NCBI RefSeq assembly: GCF_028023675.1
Contig: NZ_JAQIOZ010000006.1
Coordinates: forward strand, 186,001-250,000
Source: Primorskyibacter aestuariivivens
GTDB lineage: Bacteria > Pseudomonadota > Alphaproteobacteria > Rhodobacterales > Rhodobacteraceae
Reading direction: 5' to 3'
DNA length: 64,000 nucleotides
A model generated the notes under the pieces. The model saw only the letters and a program-made list of their open reading frames with translations. It made no database searches and had not been told where the DNA came from. The position numbers and the translations under genes are program-made. Shown one piece after another: positions 1 to 9,241 of this stretch. Each line of letters starts with the position of its first letter. Positions within the stretch are counted from its first letter, which is position 1.

Positions 1-182
1 TCATCCGGCATCTCGCCCATGAATTTGGCGGAAGGCAGTTGGAACAGCCGCTTGAACAGCGCGAAATCCTCCACCTCGGGCGCGCGCAGGAACAGCCGCT
101 GCGTGACAAGCATCGGCAGCGTGGCGCGCGCAGCGGCGGCGATATGCGCGCCGGGGCAGGGAAGGGTGGTGGGGGTGATCAT
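1..182 (-). CDS. GNAT family N-acetyltransferase, N-terminal part (cut by window edge)
   Basis: The first 60 codons of a gene that continues past the left edge. The ATG lies at 182-180, 6 bp after the ffh stop, so the two are probably co-transcribed. The visible residues include a TQRLFLRAPEVEDF stretch, which is the usual opening beta strand and first helix of RimJ/RimL-type acetyltransferases. These enzymes move an acetyl group from acetyl-CoA to a protein or small-molecule amine. Roseobacter genomes commonly carry a GNAT gene directly after ffh, before chorismate mutase and rpsP. The acetyl-CoA site is outside the window, so the substrate is unknown. Confidence 0.6.
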   Translation of the reverse strand, partial: MITPTTLPCPGAHIAAAARATLPMLVTQRLFLRAPEVEDFALFKRLFQLPSAKFMGEMPD

Positions 183-188
183 CAGGGC

Positions 189-1703
<1,515 letters not shown>

Positions 1704-1930
1704 GGGCCGGGCCCTTTCCTGCAGTTCCGTTGCTCCCTAGGTAGGGACGCGCGTCGATTTCCCAAAGGGCTAATGCGTGAAAGCCCCCGTGGGCATGACC
1801 AAAGCAGGTGCGCCCCCGTGGGCGCAACGCGCTGACGGGGGGCGATCCCGGCCAATGGCCATGGGACCGGAAGACTCGATGGCTTCCGGGTGTTGCGGCG
1901 GGAATTATAGGGAGTGGGAGGCCGAGTCAA
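1704..1930 (-). promoter_or_regulatory. ffh promoter and long structured leader
   Basis: Read on the minus strand, TTGACT (1930-1925) and a perfect TATAAT (1909-1904) are separated by 15 bp, two less than the usual spacing. Transcription would start near 1897 and leave about 190 nt before the ffh ATG. The leader can fold a 7-bp stem (1867-1873 with 1883-1889) and a GCGCCC/GGGCGC hairpin near 1810-1825. The SRP RNA signature was looked for and is absent. Whether this is only a leader or also gives a small RNA is open. Confidence 0.5.
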
Positions 1931-1939
1931 GCCGGGCCA

Positions 1940-1960
1940 GGTGCGCGGGGACCGCGCACC
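1940..1960 (-). terminator. GC-rich hairpin after azoR
   Basis: A perfect GGTGCGCG/CGCGCACC inverted repeat lies 9 bp after the azoR stop codon. There is no T run, so it is either a weak intrinsic terminator or a 3'-end stabilising hairpin. It sits directly upstream of the candidate -35 box of ffh. Confidence 0.4.
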
Positions 1961-1969
1961 CCGGGGGCC

Positions 1970-2557
1970 TCAGGCGGCCAGTTGTGCGACCTGTGCCTTG
2001 GCCGCGGTCAGCGTGGCGTCGGCGTCGATGGCCAGACGGTCGGCGGCCACGGTCTCGACCTCGGTGATGCCGATGAAGCCCAGCACATGTTTCATGTAGC
2101 GCAGGGCAAAATCGATCTCGGACCCGGCCTTAGTCCCACCGGATGCCACGGCAAGGATGGCGCGTTTGCCTTCAAAAAGGCCTTGCGGACCGTCAGCGGT
2201 GTAGCGAAAGGTCAGGCCGGCACGGGCGACAAGGTCGATCCAGGCCTTGAGCGCGGCAGGTACGCCGAAATTGTAGATCGGCAGGCCGATCACGATGGTG
2301 TCTGCGGCCTGCAATTCGGCGACCAGCGCGTCAGACTGCGCCAGCCGCGCTTTTTGCGCATCGCTGCGGTCGTCGGCGGGGGTGAAATTCGCGCCGACCC
2401 AGTCTTCGTCGATCTGCGGCAGCGGCGTGTCGGCCAGATCGCGGGTCAGGACGGTTTCGGGGGCCAGCTTGGCCACGATCTGATCGGTCAGGTCGCGGGT
2501 GACTGAGCCGGTGCGGCGGGCGGAGGCGTCGATGCGCAGGAGTGTCTGAGTGGTCAT
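1970..2557 (-). CDS. azoR: FMN-dependent NADH-azoreductase (NAD(P)H:quinone reductase)
   Basis: A 195-residue flavodoxin-fold enzyme of the AzoR family. These cytoplasmic FMN proteins reduce quinones and azo compounds with NAD(P)H and protect against electrophiles. The N-terminus LLRIDASARRTGSVTRDL matches the family FMN-phosphate loop (S-x-R-x-x-S-x-T/S). A second conserved stretch, GLPIYNFGVPAALKAWID, lies near residue 95. The ATG at 2557 is chosen because the family motif begins 6 residues later. A longer reading frame exists upstream but runs through the divergent promoter. The gene faces away from the LysR gene at 2735, the standard layout for a LysR-controlled quinone or thiol stress gene. 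Confidence 0.9.
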   Translation of the reverse strand: MTTQTLLRIDASARRTGSVTRDLTDQIVAKLAPETVLTRDLADTPLPQIDEDWVGANFTPADDRSDAQKARLAQSDALVAELQAADTIVIGLPIYNFGVPAALKAWIDLVARAGLTFRYTADGPQGLFEGKRAILAVASGGTKAGSEIDFALRYMKHVLGFIGITEVETVAADRLAIDADATLTAAKAQVAQLAA

Positions 2558-2637
2558 GGGAACCTCTGGTGTTTGTGTCTGGTTTGAATATGGCGATGTG
2601 CTGGAAAGTTGGAATTTGAAAAGATCGCGCAGTATTG

Positions 2638-2651
2638 GTGCGAATTTGCAC
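2638..2651. promoter_or_regulatory. Candidate LysR operator between azoR and the regulator
   Basis: In the 177-bp divergent gap there is a near-palindrome, GTGCGAATTTGCAC, with 4-bp GTGC/GCAC arms around an AATT core. It is the clearest dyad in the gap and sits where a LysR protein could control both genes. The link to this regulator is inferred from position only. Confidence 0.35.
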
Positions 2652-2734
2652 ATAACCGCCGCGCACCTTATTGATGGCGCGCACAAAGCCTGTAAGCTGT
2701 GGGGCGAAATGCTCACGCTTGCACAGGGGCAGAC

Positions 2735-3628
2735 ATGGATAACTGGGACGAGGTGCGCACCGCCTATCAGGTGGCGCGCAAAGGTACGGTCAGTGGTGCG
2801 GCTGAGGCGCTGGGCGTGCATCATGCCACCGTGATCCGCCATATCGACGCGCTGGAGGCGCGGCTGGGGGTCAAACTGTTCCAGCGGCACGCGCGCGGGT
2901 ATACGGCGACCGAGGCGGGCGAGGATCTGTGCCGCGTGGCCCAAACCACCGAGGATCAGTTCAGCCAGTTGCAGGGTCGTATCCGTGGCCAGGGTGATGC
3001 GGTGACCGGCGAATTGGTGGTGACGTCACTGGTGGGTATGGCACCGCTGCTGGCACCGGCGCTGGCGTCGTTTCAGGAGGACTACCCGGATGTGGTTCTG
3101 CGGTACCTGACGGGCGACCGCCTGTTCCGGCTGGAATATGGCGAAGCGCATGTGGCGATCCGGGCCGGGGCCGCACCGGACCAGCCCGACAACGTGGTGC
3201 AGCCGTTTTTTCAGAACCAGTCGGCGCTTTATGCGGCGGAAAGCTATGTCAAACGCTATGGCCGGCCGAAATCCGACGAAGAGCTTGCCGCGCATCGCTG
3301 GGTCGGGCCGGACAATGCGCAATCGCGCGCGCCGATGTTCCGCTGGATGCGTCAGGCAGTGCCGCAGGCCAAATTCGTCTTCAAGAGCTCTGACCCGCGC
3401 GCCATGGAACAGGCGGTTGTCGCCGGGGCGGGGCTTGGCTTTCTGTCTGTCTATGAGGTGAGTAATTATCCGGGGCTGATCGAGGTTATGCCACCGCGCA
3501 AGGAATGGGAGGCACCGCTCTGGTTGGTGACCCATGTGGATCTGCACCGCAGCGCCAAGGTTCAGACGTTTCTAAAGCACCTGAAGAGCTGGATTCCAAC
3601 TTGGGAAAACCCGCGGACCAGTGCATGA
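2735..3628 (+). CDS. LysR family transcriptional regulator
   Basis: A 297-residue LysR protein. The winged helix-turn-helix covers about residues 4-60 (TVSGAAEALGVHHATVIRHIDALEARLGVKLFQR, cited here only for its layout: HTH, then linker). The periplasmic-binding-protein-like effector domain runs from about 90 to 290. The ATG at 2735 is chosen over an in-frame start 36 bp upstream because LysR domains begin within a few residues of the N-terminus. It is divergent from azoR, which it probably controls. Its TGA overlaps the ATG of the next gene (ATGA at 3625-3628), so the EamA transporter is likely translationally coupled. The inducer is unknown; quinones or electrophiles are plausible. Confidence 0.88.
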   Translation: MDNWDEVRTAYQVARKGTVSGAAEALGVHHATVIRHIDALEARLGVKLFQRHARGYTATEAGEDLCRVAQTTEDQFSQLQGRIRGQGDAVTGELVVTSLVGMAPLLAPALASFQEDYPDVVLRYLTGDRLFRLEYGEAHVAIRAGAAPDQPDNVVQPFFQNQSALYAAESYVKRYGRPKSDEELAAHRWVGPDNAQSRAPMFRWMRQAVPQAKFVFKSSDPRAMEQAVVAGAGLGFLSVYEVSNYPGLIEVMPPRKEWEAPLWLVTHVDLHRSAKVQTFLKHLKSWIPTWENPRTSA

Positions 3629-4506
3629 CGGACGCGATGCGCGGCCATCTGGCCATGTTGGTTTTTTCCGCGACTGTGGCAGGGTCGTTTTCTCTTGGCG
3701 TGCTGGCGGCGAATGCCATTGAACCCGCTGCGCTTCAAGCTGCGCGCTTTCTGCTGGCAGGGCTGCTGACCGGGACGTTGGCCATCGCGCTGGGTCGGGT
3801 GCGGCGCGCGCATTTCGCGGCACCCTGGCGCTATTTCGTTTTGGCGGCGTTTTTCGGAACCTATTTCGTGCTCATGTTCGAGGGATTCAAAACCGCAGCA
3901 CCGGTCAGTGCGGCCGCGGTCTTTACCCTGACACCCGTGATGGCGGCAGGGTTCGGGTACCTGTTGATGCGCCAGATCATGACGCCACGCATCGCATTGG
4001 GGCTGGCGATTGGCGCGGCCGGCGCGCTTTGGGTGATCTTTCAGGGCAGTTGGCAGGCGCTCGCCCGGTTCGATGTGGGGCGCGGCGAGATGATCTATTT
4101 TGTGGGTTGCGTCAGCCACGCGGTCTATACGCCGCTTTTGGCCCGGCTCGTGCGGGGCGAGCCGCCGCTTGTTTTCACCACGGGAATCCTGATGGCGGGA
4201 TCGGTGATGATCGGGGCCTATGGCTGGCAGGACATCGTGGCGACGGACTGGGCAAGCCTGCCCGCGATTGTCTGGATCACGCTCAGTTATTTGGTGGTCT
4301 TTGCCACTGCGGTTTCTTTCATGCTGTTGCAATATGCCTCGGTCCGGCTGCCTTCGGCCAAGGTCATGGCCTATACCTACCTGACGCCAAGCTGGGTGCT
4401 GTTGTGGGAACTGGCGCTGGGACATGGGGCGCCTGCGGTGCTCGTGCTGGCCGGAGTGGGAATGACCGTTCTGGCGCTGGGTGTCCTGCTCAAACCCGAA
4501 GACTAG
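3625..4506 (+). CDS. EamA/DMT family transporter
   Basis: A 293-residue integral membrane protein with about ten hydrophobic segments in two EamA repeats, the fold of the drug/metabolite transporter superfamily. The first repeat starts at HLAMLVFSATVAGSFSLGVL and the second at the GEMIYFVGCVSHAVYTPLL region near residue 155. Members move metabolites or amino acids, usually outward; the substrate cannot be read from sequence. The start is the ATG inside the ATGA overlap with the LysR gene, so it belongs to that unit. Its stop shares the palindrome CTAG with the convergent ArsR gene, which leaves no room for an intrinsic terminator. Confidence 0.85.
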   Translation: MTDAMRGHLAMLVFSATVAGSFSLGVLAANAIEPAALQAARFLLAGLLTGTLAIALGRVRRAHFAAPWRYFVLAAFFGTYFVLMFEGFKTAAPVSAAAVFTLTPVMAAGFGYLLMRQIMTPRIALGLAIGAAGALWVIFQGSWQALARFDVGRGEMIYFVGCVSHAVYTPLLARLVRGEPPLVFTTGILMAGSVMIGAYGWQDIVATDWASLPAIVWITLSYLVVFATAVSFMLLQYASVRLPSAKVMAYTYLTPSWVLLWELALGHGAPAVLVLAGVGMTVLALGVLLKPED

Positions 4507-4853
4507 TCGCTGTCAGAGGCTGCCGGGGCAAGCTGGGTTTCCAGAAACTTCTCGAAAGCGTCCAGATTGACCGGCTCGAACTGGCCAAACCCCTGCATCC
4601 AGACCGACGCATCGCGCAGCGCGTCAGGCTCCAGCTTGCACCATTTCACGCGGCCGCGCTTTTCCTGAGAGATCAGGCCCGCGCGGGTCAGGATCGTCAG
4701 GTGTTTTGAAATCGCGGCCAGCGACATCTCGAACGGCTCGGCCACGTCGGTCACGGCCATATCGTCTTCGAGCAGCATTGACAGGATGCTGCGCCGGGTC
4801 GGGTCGGCGAGGGCCGCAAAGACGATATCGAGTTGAGCGCTCATGTCGGGCAT
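4503..4853 (-). CDS. ArsR family transcriptional regulator
   Basis: A 116-residue winged-helix repressor. The core ALADPTRRSILSMLLEDD and the recognition helix SLAAISKHLTILTRAGLI are typical of the SdpR-like branch of ArsR. No Cys pair forms a metal site in the alpha3 position, so it probably does not sense metals. In other alphaproteobacteria such regulators often sit beside an SRPBCC (AHSA1) domain gene; none is present here. A second ATG 9 bp downstream could also be the start. A 16-bp palindrome lies 23 bp upstream of the ATG and is a likely autoregulatory site. Confidence 0.85.
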   Translation of the reverse strand: MPDMSAQLDIVFAALADPTRRSILSMLLEDDMAVTDVAEPFEMSLAAISKHLTILTRAGLISQEKRGRVKWCKLEPDALRDASVWMQGFGQFEPVNLDAFEKFLETQLAPAASDSD

Positions 4854-4875
4854 TCACCACGGGCCGGGTGTTTCG

Positions 4876-4891
4876 TCAACCGATTGGTTGA
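4876..4891. promoter_or_regulatory. Palindromic operator upstream of the ArsR gene
   Basis: TCAACCGATTGGTTGA has 6-bp arms (TCAACC/GGTTGA). Sites of the CAACC-N4-GGTTG type are common before SdpR-like ArsR genes that repress themselves. It lies 22 bp from the ATG, a position that fits repression. No second gene under its control is obvious. Confidence 0.55.
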
Positions 4892-5072
4892 ATATGCGCA
4901 AACGCTCTGAATCCGGCATTTCACGCTGAATGATGCGGGTTCGGTCGGTGCGCGATGGAAAAATTACGCATCCAGATCAATATCTTAAACGCACTCCGCC
5001 TGCGGCATTCCGGGCATTGACTCAGGCGATGCCGCGCCGTAGCAACCTCCCAAGATTTCTGAGGGGGTCCCT

Positions 5073-5411
5073 TTGCCGGATCAGGAGCATCGCAAACGGC
5101 TCGACGCGCTTGATGACCGCATCGCCGCGCTGAAAGGCAAAGAGCAAAAGCCCCACCAGGAAGAACACTATTCACAGGCCAATATGGCCTGGCGCATGGT
5201 GATCGAGCTTGTGTCCGGTCTCGGGATCGGATTTGGCATCGGCTACGGGCTGGACAGCCTGTTCGGCACTCTGCCGATCCTGCTGGTGGTATTTACATTG
5301 CTGGGCTTCGCCGCTGGCGTGCAGACGATGATGCGCACCGCGAACGAGCTCCAAAGGACGAAATCGGCCGAAGCGGCCGGAGAGGAAAAGAGGACCGAAG
5401 ATGGCGACTGA
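5073..5411 (+). CDS. atpI: ATP synthase protein I (AtpZ/AtpI-like)
   Basis: A 112-residue small membrane protein at the head of the F0 operon. A charged cytoplasmic N-terminus rich in Lys, Gln and His precedes two transmembrane helices ([17 protein letters not shown] and [15 protein letters not shown]), then a charged tail. AtpI helps assemble the c-ring and may carry Mg2+ or Ca2+. Start is a TTG at 5073, supported by GAGGGGGT 5-12 bp upstream and by the family's usual length. The last 11 bp overlap atpB. The 219 bp before it hold the ArsR operator and presumably the operon promoter, although no clear -35/-10 pair was seen. Confidence 0.9.
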   Translation: MPDQEHRKRLDALDDRIAALKGKEQKPHQEEHYSQANMAWRMVIELVSGLGIGFGIGYGLDSLFGTLPILLVVFTLLGFAAGVQTMMRTANELQRTKSAEAAGEEKRTEDGD

Positions 5412-6159
5412 AGCGCACGGTGCAGAAGAAGGCGGGCTGGTTTTCCACCCGATGGACCAGTTTATCGTGAAACCGCTGCTGGGCGGTGACGCGGTGCATT
5501 GGTACACGATCACCAATGTGACGCTGTGGCTGTTCCTGGCCGTGATCGCCGTTGTGGTCCTGCTGGTCGTGGGAACTTCACGCCGTGCTGTGGTCCCGTC
5601 GCGTAGCCAGTCCATCGGCGAATTGGCCTATGGCTTCGTCTACAAGATGGTCGAAGATGTGGCGGGCAAGGATGCCGTGGGCTTCTTCCCCTATATCATG
5701 ACGCTCTTCATGTTCATCGTCTGCGCCAACTTCCTTGGCCTGATCCCGATGTCGTTCACCACCACCTCGCATTTTGCCGTCACCGTGGTGCTGGCGCTGC
5801 TGGTCTTTGTCACCGTGACCGTGCTGGGCTTTGTCAAGAACGGCACCAAGTTCCTCGGCCTCTTCTGGGTCAGCTCCGCACCTTTGGCGCTGCGCCCAAT
5901 CCTGGCCGTGATCGAGCTGATTTCCTATTTCGTGCGCCCGGTCAGCCACTCCATTCGTCTGGCGGGCAACGTCATGGCCGGTCACGCGGTGATCAAGGTG
6001 TTCGCGGGCTTTGCCGCCATCGCCGTGATTTCGCCGGTGTCGGTTCTGGCGATCACCGCGATGTACGGGCTTGAAGTGCTGGTGTCCTTTATCCAGGCCT
6101 ACGTGTTCACCATCCTGACATGCGTGTACCTCAAGGACGCGCTGCACCCGTCGCACTAA
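5401..6159 (+). CDS. atpB: ATP synthase F0 subunit a
   Basis: A 252-residue polytopic protein. Subunit a forms the two proton half-channels against the c-ring. The essential arginine lies in [14 protein letters not shown] near residue 186, and a Glu/His-rich final helix region ([17 protein letters not shown]) is intact. The gene overlaps atpI by 11 bp, so it is translationally coupled. About 100 bp separate it from atpE, an unusually large gap for an F0 operon, and that gap carries a hairpin. Confidence 0.97.
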   Translation: MATEAHGAEEGGLVFHPMDQFIVKPLLGGDAVHWYTITNVTLWLFLAVIAVVVLLVVGTSRRAVVPSRSQSIGELAYGFVYKMVEDVAGKDAVGFFPYIMTLFMFIVCANFLGLIPMSFTTTSHFAVTVVLALLVFVTVTVLGFVKNGTKFLGLFWVSSAPLALRPILAVIELISYFVRPVSHSIRLAGNVMAGHAVIKVFAGFAAIAVISPVSVLAITAMYGLEVLVSFIQAYVFTILTCVYLKDALHPSH

Positions 6160-6166
6160 GGACAAT

Positions 6167-6186
6167 GGTGGGCAGACATGCCCACC
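6167..6186. repeat. Hairpin in the atpB-atpE gap
   Basis: GGTGGGCA and TGCCCACC form an 8-bp perfect stem around GACA, followed by CCTAC. The GTAGGGTGGGCA type of element is a frequent dispersed intergenic repeat in proteobacteria. It could act as a processing site or a barrier to 3'-5' decay ahead of atpE. Confidence 0.55.
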
Positions 6187-6263
6187 CTACGAAATTCGGC
6201 GGGCTTCGGCGCGCCGCAGTGAAAACCCTGAATTCCAACTTCCAATCGTAAGGAGATACCCCC

Positions 6264-6488
6264 ATGGAAGGTCAACTCGCACATATCGGCGCAGGTCTCG
6301 CAGCAATCGGTTCCGGCGCAGCCGCCATCGGTGTGGGCAACGTTGCTGGCAACTACCTGGCCGGCGCTCTGCGCAACCCCTCCGCCGCCGCATCGCAAAC
6401 CGCGACCCTCTTCATCGGCATCGCCTTTGCAGAAGCCCTGGGCATCTTCTCGTTCCTGGTTGCTCTGCTGCTGATGTTCGCCGTCTAA
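6264..6488 (+). CDS. atpE: ATP synthase F0 subunit c
   Basis: A 74-residue proteolipid of two transmembrane helices joined by the polar loop ALRNPSA. It forms the rotating c-ring. The N-terminal helix has the glycine-rich packing face ([17 protein letters not shown]) and the second helix carries the proton-binding carboxylate in [11 protein letters not shown] (Glu near residue 58), as expected for a proton-driven enzyme. A strong AAGGAG ribosome binding site precedes the ATG. Hairpins lie both upstream (6167) and downstream (6515), consistent with separate control of this subunit, which is needed in 10-15 copies per complex. Confidence 0.97.
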   Translation: MEGQLAHIGAGLAAIGSGAAAIGVGNVAGNYLAGALRNPSAAASQTATLFIGIAFAEALGIFSFLVALLLMFAV

Positions 6489-6514
6489 GCCTTACGGAAC
6501 ACTATCCTTACGCC

Positions 6515-6545
6515 TCGGTTGGGCGGGCCTGTTCCGCCCGACCGA
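6515..6545 (+). promoter_or_regulatory. Stable hairpin in the atpE-atpF' gap
   Basis: Two 12-nt arms (6515-6526 and 6534-6545) pair completely with one G-U wobble around a 7-nt loop. There is no T run and the operon clearly continues, so this is more likely an mRNA stability or attenuation element that raises atpE expression over the genes downstream. Confidence 0.6.
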
Positions 6546-6575
6546 TGGTAACCGGAAGTTCCCAAGGAGGACGAC

Positions 6576-7124
6576 ATGGCAACTGAAACAACAGAAGCCG
6601 CAGCCGGACACGGGGCTGACGCCGCCGCATCCGCACCCGGCATGCCGCAGCTCGACTTCTCGAACTGGGGTAACCAGATCTTCTGGCTCTTGGTCACGCT
6701 TGTCGTGATCTATTTCGTCCTGTCCCGTATCGCGCTGCCTCGCATCGCGGCGGTTCTGGCGGAACGTCAGGGAACCATCACCAACGACCTCGCCAAGGCT
6801 GAAGAGCTGAAGCGTCAGGCGGTGGAGGCCGAAGAGGCCTATAACCAGGCGCTGGCAGATGCCCGTGCCGAGGCACAGAACATTATCGCCGAAGCCAAGG
6901 CAGAGATCACGGCAGAGCTTGCCGATGCCACGGCCAAGGCGGACGCCGAAATCGCAGCCAAGGCCGCGGAATCGGAAAAGGCGATTGCGGAAATCCGTGC
7001 AAGCGCGATGGAAAACGTTGTCATCGTCGCCAAGGATACCGCTGCGGAAATCGTGTCGGCGCTGGGTGGCAAGGCAGATGCCAAGACCATCGACGCAGCC
7101 GTCGCAGAACGGACAAAGGGGTAA
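6576..7124 (+). CDS. atpF2: ATP synthase F0 subunit b'
   Basis: A 182-residue stator subunit. An Ala-rich N-terminal extension precedes one transmembrane helix ([20 protein letters not shown], about residues 32-52), then a long alanine/glutamate-rich right-handed coiled coil. Photosynthetic and alphaproteobacterial lineages use a b/b' heterodimer, and this is the b' copy by order and by the [17 protein letters not shown] motif after the helix. A strong AAGGAGGA site precedes the ATG. atpF follows 4 bp later. Confidence 0.93.
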   Translation: MATETTEAAAGHGADAAASAPGMPQLDFSNWGNQIFWLLVTLVVIYFVLSRIALPRIAAVLAERQGTITNDLAKAEELKRQAVEAEEAYNQALADARAEAQNIIAEAKAEITAELADATAKADAEIAAKAAESEKAIAEIRASAMENVVIVAKDTAAEIVSALGGKADAKTIDAAVAERTKG

Positions 7125-7128
7125 GGCC

Positions 7129-7686
7129 ATGCGTAAGCTTATGACATTGGCTCTGATCGCCTCGGGCAGCCCGGCTTTGGCCGCGTCCGGTCCGTTCTTT
7201 TCGCTGGGCAACACGGACTTCATCGTGCTGCTTGCCTTCCTGCTGTTCATCGCGGTCCTGATCTACTTCAAGGTGCCGGGACTGTTGGGTGGTATGCTCG
7301 ACAAACGCGCCGAAGGGATCCGCAACGAGTTGGACGAAGCACGCGCGATCCGTGAAGAGGCGCAAACGCTTCTGGCTTCCTACGAGCGCAAGCAACAGGA
7401 AGTCAAAGAGCAGGCGGCCCGCATCGTGGAGCACGCCAAGGAAGAGGCACGTCTGGCCGGTGACAAGGCTCAGGAAGATCTGAAAGCCTCGATCGCGCGC
7501 CGTATGGCCGCTGCCGAAGATCAGATCGCTTCGGCTCAGGCCGGGGCCGTGAAGGAAGTGCGCGACCGCGCCGCTGCCGTGGCCATCGCAGCCGCGGAGC
7601 AGGTGATTGCCAAGCAGATGACCGCCGCGGACGCGGGCAAGCTGATCGACGACGCCATCGCGCAAGCGGGTGCCAAGCTGCACTGA
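7129..7686 (+). CDS. atpF: ATP synthase F0 subunit b
   Basis: A 185-residue stator subunit. The first 20 residues are hydrophobic and end in ALAASG, which resembles a cleavable signal and is common in alphaproteobacterial b subunits. One transmembrane helix follows (FIVLLAFLLFIAVLIYF), then a long coiled coil that reaches the delta subunit on F1. The ATG at 7129 begins 4 bp after the atpF' stop. It is the last gene of the operon. The F1 genes (atpHAGDC) are not in the window, as expected for this class. Confidence 0.95.
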   Translation: MRKLMTLALIASGSPALAASGPFFSLGNTDFIVLLAFLLFIAVLIYFKVPGLLGGMLDKRAEGIRNELDEARAIREEAQTLLASYERKQQEVKEQAARIVEHAKEEARLAGDKAQEDLKASIARRMAAAEDQIASAQAGAVKEVRDRAAAVAIAAAEQVIAKQMTAADAGKLIDDAIAQAGAKLH

Positions 7687-7713
7687 TCACGGATCAGGCT
7701 GAAGAATTGAAAT

Positions 7714-7749
7714 CGCCCGGGCCTTGACTGGTCCGGGCGTTTCTCTTTT
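7714..7749 (+). terminator. Rho-independent terminator of the F0 operon
   Basis: CGCCCGG (7714-7720) pairs with CCGGGCG (7733-7739), with extra GC pairs inside the loop, followed by the T-rich TTTCTCTTTT. It lies 28 bp after the atpF stop. Confidence 0.85.
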
Positions 7750-7763
7750 CGGTTATCTGCCGT

Positions 7764-8300
7764 TCAGAACAGTGGCGCGTATTTCCAATTGTCGGCATCC
7801 GGCGTCACTTCGTCGAGGTCATAGCCCGCCGCCTGCAATCGTTTCGCTACCTTGAGGCCTTCGGCAGCGGCCTCGTCCACCAGCGCCCGCCCGCGTGCTT
7901 CGTCGCGCGCAACGCCATGGCCGCGCATCAGGTTGATGCCATAGTTGAACTTGCCCACCGGGTCACCGAGATCGGCGGCGCGGCGATCCCATTCGGCGGC
8001 GGCATCGGGGTTGTATTCCCCGCCCAGCCCGTTGTTGTCGAGCTGGCTCATCCAGGTCATTGCGCCGGTATAACCCGCGTCGGCACAGGCCTGAAACAGG
8101 GTGCGGGCTTCTTCGTGGTCGCCCTTTTTGGTGATGTAATAGCCAGAGGCACAGGTCACCATGTCAGGCTTGCCCTCGGCGATGTTCTGCAGCACGCGGT
8201 TATAGCCCATCTCGGGCGGGTTGAGCGTGCCGCCAAGATCGTCATCGTCGGCCAGCAAAGGCGTGGCCAGACAAAGAACCGGCAAAAGCGTGCGCAGCAT
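7764..8300 (-). CDS. Secreted SEL1-repeat protein of the PQQ-ADH accessory cluster
   Basis: A 178-residue protein with a signal peptide (LLPVLCLATPLLA) and a mature N-terminus that starts with four aspartates. Two or three SEL1-like (TPR-type) repeats follow, for example GDHEEARTLFQACADAGYTGA near residue 60 and GDPVGKFNYGINLMRGHGV near 112. Such repeats mediate protein-protein contacts. A conserved Cys pair (C50 and C71 area) may form a disulfide. It is the last gene of the minus-strand run that holds the ABC exporter genes, so it probably works in the periplasm with them. No enzymatic function can be assigned. Confidence 0.7.
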   Translation of the reverse strand: MLRTLLPVLCLATPLLADDDDLGGTLNPPEMGYNRVLQNIAEGKPDMVTCASGYYITKKGDHEEARTLFQACADAGYTGAMTWMSQLDNNGLGGEYNPDAAAEWDRRAADLGDPVGKFNYGINLMRGHGVARDEARGRALVDEAAAEGLKVAKRLQAAGYDLDEVTPDADNWKYAPLF

Positions 8301-8322
8301 TTCAATTCTCCTTTCGGGTCGC

Positions 8323-8367
8323 GATTTCTTTTGAAGAAATCGGTCCGAAATCTTCTGAAGATTTCGG
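8323..8367. repeat. Double-hairpin intergenic repeat, copy A
   Basis: A 45-bp element of two consecutive short stems: GATTTCTT/AAGAAATC and GAAATCTT/AAGATTTC, each with a 3-nt loop. Copy B at 58087-58131 matches 42 of 45 bases. Both fill short gaps between genes. This copy lies between the SEL1 gene and the ABC permease gene. Confidence 0.8.
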
Positions 8368-8374
8368 TACAGGG

Positions 8375-9178
8375 CTATCCGCCTTTCTTACGGCGGATCA
8401 GTGCTCGGGACGGATCATACCCCCAAATCGCCAATGCACCAAATGCGGCGGTGGCGAGCAAAGTCCAACCCAGCGCCTGCAGATTGAAATCCGCATAAAG
8501 CGCAAAGCGGATCAGCTCAACCGCATGGGTGAACGGGTTGGCGGCGCAGATGTCATGCAGGAGCCGCGAGCTTTCGGCCATTTTCCACAGCGGGTAGAGC
8601 GCGGAAGACAGAAAGAACATCGGGAAGATCACGAAATTCATGACGCCGGCGAAATTTTCCAGCTGTTTGATGAAGGACGACAGCGCCAGCCCCAGCGCGC
8701 CCAGCATCAGCCCGGCAATCAGCAGGGCCGGGAAGGCGGTAACATAGCCCCAGGGCGGCAGGGTGATGTCAAAGGCCCAGGCGATGAACAGAAAGGCATA
8801 GCATTGCAGGATCGAGATCAGCGTCGAGCCCAGCAGTTTCGACAGGAGCAGCCACCAGCGCGGCAATGGTGCGGTGAGCAAGAGCCGCATGGAACCCATT
8901 TCGCGGTCATAGACAAGGCTGAGTGAGCTTTGCATGCCGTTGAAGAGCAGGATCATCCCGCAAAGCCCGGGAACGATATAGATCTCGTAGGTGATATAGG
9001 TCTGGTAGGGGGGCGTGATCGACAGGCCCAACGCAGCACGAAACCCGGCCGCAAAGACCAGAAGCCAGACAAGCGGGCGGACCAGCGCGGCAATGAAGCG
9101 TTCACGCTGATGGATGAAGCGCAGCGCTTCTCGGGCTACGATCGCCGTCATGGCAGTGAGGTAGGGGCGGAGCGTCAT
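8375..9178 (-). CDS. ABC-2 type transporter permease, PQQ-ADH associated (PedC-like)
   Basis: A 267-residue ABC-2 permease with about six transmembrane segments, the first near residues 33-52 and the last near 240-256. The conserved ABC-2 block (SLVYDREMGSMRLLLTAPLPRWWLLLSKLL) lies near 85-115. By family and neighbourhood it is the permease that occurs with PQQ-dependent alcohol dehydrogenases (PedC family in Pseudomonas phenylethanol degradation). The exported substrate is not known. It follows its ATPase gene on the same strand and precedes the SEL1 gene. Confidence 0.85.
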   Translation of the reverse strand: MTLRPYLTAMTAIVAREALRFIHQRERFIAALVRPLVWLLVFAAGFRAALGLSITPPYQTYITYEIYIVPGLCGMILLFNGMQSSLSLVYDREMGSMRLLLTAPLPRWWLLLSKLLGSTLISILQCYAFLFIAWAFDITLPPWGYVTAFPALLIAGLMLGALGLALSSFIKQLENFAGVMNFVIFPMFFLSSALYPLWKMAESSRLLHDICAANPFTHAVELIRFALYADFNLQALGWTLLATAAFGALAIWGYDPSRALIRRKKGG

Positions 9179-9198
9179 GCGAGGGGTTCAGAACTTTC

Positions 9199-9240
9199 TT
9201 GCCTCCGGCGGGGATATTTTTGAGCCAGAGAAGGGACAGG
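9199..9240 (-). repeat. 3'-end repeat of the ATACCTCGGGG family, copy 1 (diverged)
   Basis: Read on the minus strand, just after the ATPase stop, a CTTCTCTGGCTCAAAAATAT core is followed by a GC-rich stretch. It resembles the copies at 11429, 14450 and 50740. This copy is the most degenerate and has no clear hairpin. Confidence 0.5.
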
Positions 9241-9241
9241 G

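Noticed and set aside
1704-1969. Possible SRP RNA gene upstream of ffh
   Set aside because: The conserved GGAAGCAGCC-type SRP RNA loop is not present on either strand; only a structured leader can be supported.
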